Both the position numbers and the translations under genes were made by a program. Shown here one piece after another: positions 40,879 to 41,380 of a DNA stretch of 41,380 bases. The DNA is from Akkermansiaceae bacterium (GTDB lineage Bacteria > Verrucomicrobiota > Verrucomicrobiia > Verrucomicrobiales > Akkermansiaceae). How positions within the stretch are numbered: the stretch's first letter is position 1; the number at the start of each line of letters is the position of its first letter. Location of the stretch: positions 29,632 through 71,011 of the forward strand of contig JANRFH010000052.1 in NCBI GenBank assembly GCA_030725745.1. The letters run 5' to 3'. Under the pieces are notes generated by a model. The model saw only the letters and a program-made list of their open reading frames with translations, was not told where the DNA came from and did not search any database.

Positions 40879-41380
40879 ATGAAAACCTCAATGAAAACCC
40901 CAGTCTGTGTGATTCTTGCAGCTTCCGTCGCTATGTTCTCCTCGTGCGACAAGAAGTCCTCCGAAAAGGAAATAAATGCTGAAACAACAAACGAGGCGAC
41001 CGAGGATCTTGTAGAATCAGACACGCCACTCCTGCCTGTGAAGGTAGGAGACTACTGGAAATACCAAGTTAGCGTAGAGATTCCCGCCGGTATCACCTCT
41101 CCCGGAGCATCGGGTGTGGAGACGGAAATGGAAAAAGTCCGCACCTACATCGGAAAAGTTTCGCTAGGCAATGACCTGCCGGATGTGGACGCATTTGATG
41201 TCACAGTCCCCGGAGAATCATTAGAACGCGAATTAGTGGAAATCACTGACAGCGCCATCTTGTTAAGGGGAACAGCTCACCCTGAAATCTTGGATTCGCC
41301 GGCGAAATGGCTAGATCCTCCGGTTCCTTTTGTTTTCGCCGGTATGCGTGCGGGAAACAAGATGGCAGAACTCAGCGTCC
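40879..41380 (+). CDS. Lipoprotein, truncated by the window end
   Basis: An open frame from ATG 40879 through the end of the window (167 codons seen). A hydrophobic signal (VCVILAASVAM) ends in the lipobox FSSC followed by DKKSSEKE, so it is a predicted lipoprotein with a disordered acidic linker. The rest (LLPVKVGDYWKYQVSVEIP and later FVFAGMRAGNKMAELSV) is a beta-rich domain of unknown function of a kind seen in many uncharacterised lipoproteins. A second Met, four codons in, is an alternative start. It probably belongs to the hisD-TPM operon. Confidence 0.75.
   Translation, partial: MKTSMKTPVCVILAASVAMFSSCDKKSSEKEINAETTNEATEDLVESDTPLLPVKVGDYWKYQVSVEIPAGITSPGASGVETEMEKVRTYIGKVSLGNDLPDVDAFDVTVPGESLERELVEITDSAILLRGTAHPEILDSPAKWLDPPVPFVFAGMRAGNKMAELSV

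Overview
The window is a gene-dense bacterial chromosome segment with no gene-free stretch over 300 bases. It most likely comes from a member of the Verrucomicrobiota. The evidence is the DUF1592/DUF1552 gene pair with a haem-type PSD domain, two genes carrying SLA1-homology (SHD1) domains, a lysine/alanine-rich histone-H1-like tail on a DksA-type protein, and many short palindromic intergenic repeats, all typical of the Planctomycetota/Verrucomicrobiota. Housekeeping genes (pheA, scpB, rpmG, rpsR, folE2, uvrB, proBA, tsaD, thiH, dnaX, YbaB, hisD) are intact, so this is core chromosome with small accessory patches.

Layout. 1-1158: HI0933-like flavoprotein, whose stop codon overlaps that of the convergent DUF1592 > DUF1552 > ankyrin operon (minus strand, 6200-1155). 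6298-8953: two secreted SHD1-domain proteins, one a tandemly duplicated retropepsin-like protein. 9064-10883: scpB > pheA. 11073-13415 (plus): DksA-like protein, L33, S18, terminator, FolE2. All four are zinc-free forms or forms with degenerate zinc sites. 13496-14896: coiled-coil membrane protein. 14899-18093 (minus): membrane subtilase > C39-like cysteine-peptidase lipoprotein > UbiA-like membrane protein. 18181-20358: uvrB. 20417-21700: accessory patch with a small GNAT protein, a RelBE-type pair whose toxin is frameshifted, and, head-on, an orphan antitoxin whose ParE-type toxin survives as only about nine codons. 21700-23733: proB > proA. 23889-25568: Na+/H+ antiporter-like protein. 25751-29430 (minus): OmpA-like coiled-coil protein, HAD phosphatase, TsaD, ACP-phosphodiesterase-like protein. 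29566-30170: intact VapBC. 30222-31349: thiH. 31446-35762 (minus): PhoD-like phosphatase, endonuclease/exonuclease/phosphatase protein, YbaB, DnaX. 35870-36724: ROK fructokinase. 36726-37604: transglutaminase-like protein. 37693-41380 (plus): DUF3592 protein, hisD, zinc-ribbon/TPM protein, membrane TPM protein and a lipoprotein cut by the window edge.

The observations most worth following are: (i) the run of four zinc-independent or zinc-degenerate genes (DksA-like, L33, S18, FolE2); (ii) the decayed head-on toxin-antitoxin locus beside proA; (iii) a perfect hairpin that hides the Shine-Dalgarno sequence of the TTG-initiated DUF1592 gene; (iv) an internally duplicated SHD1-retropepsin protein; (v) the subtilase/C39-like/UbiA-like cassette; and (vi) a TPM-domain pair plus lipoprotein translationally coupled to hisD. 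Several unrelated REP-like palindromes occupy the intergenic gaps.
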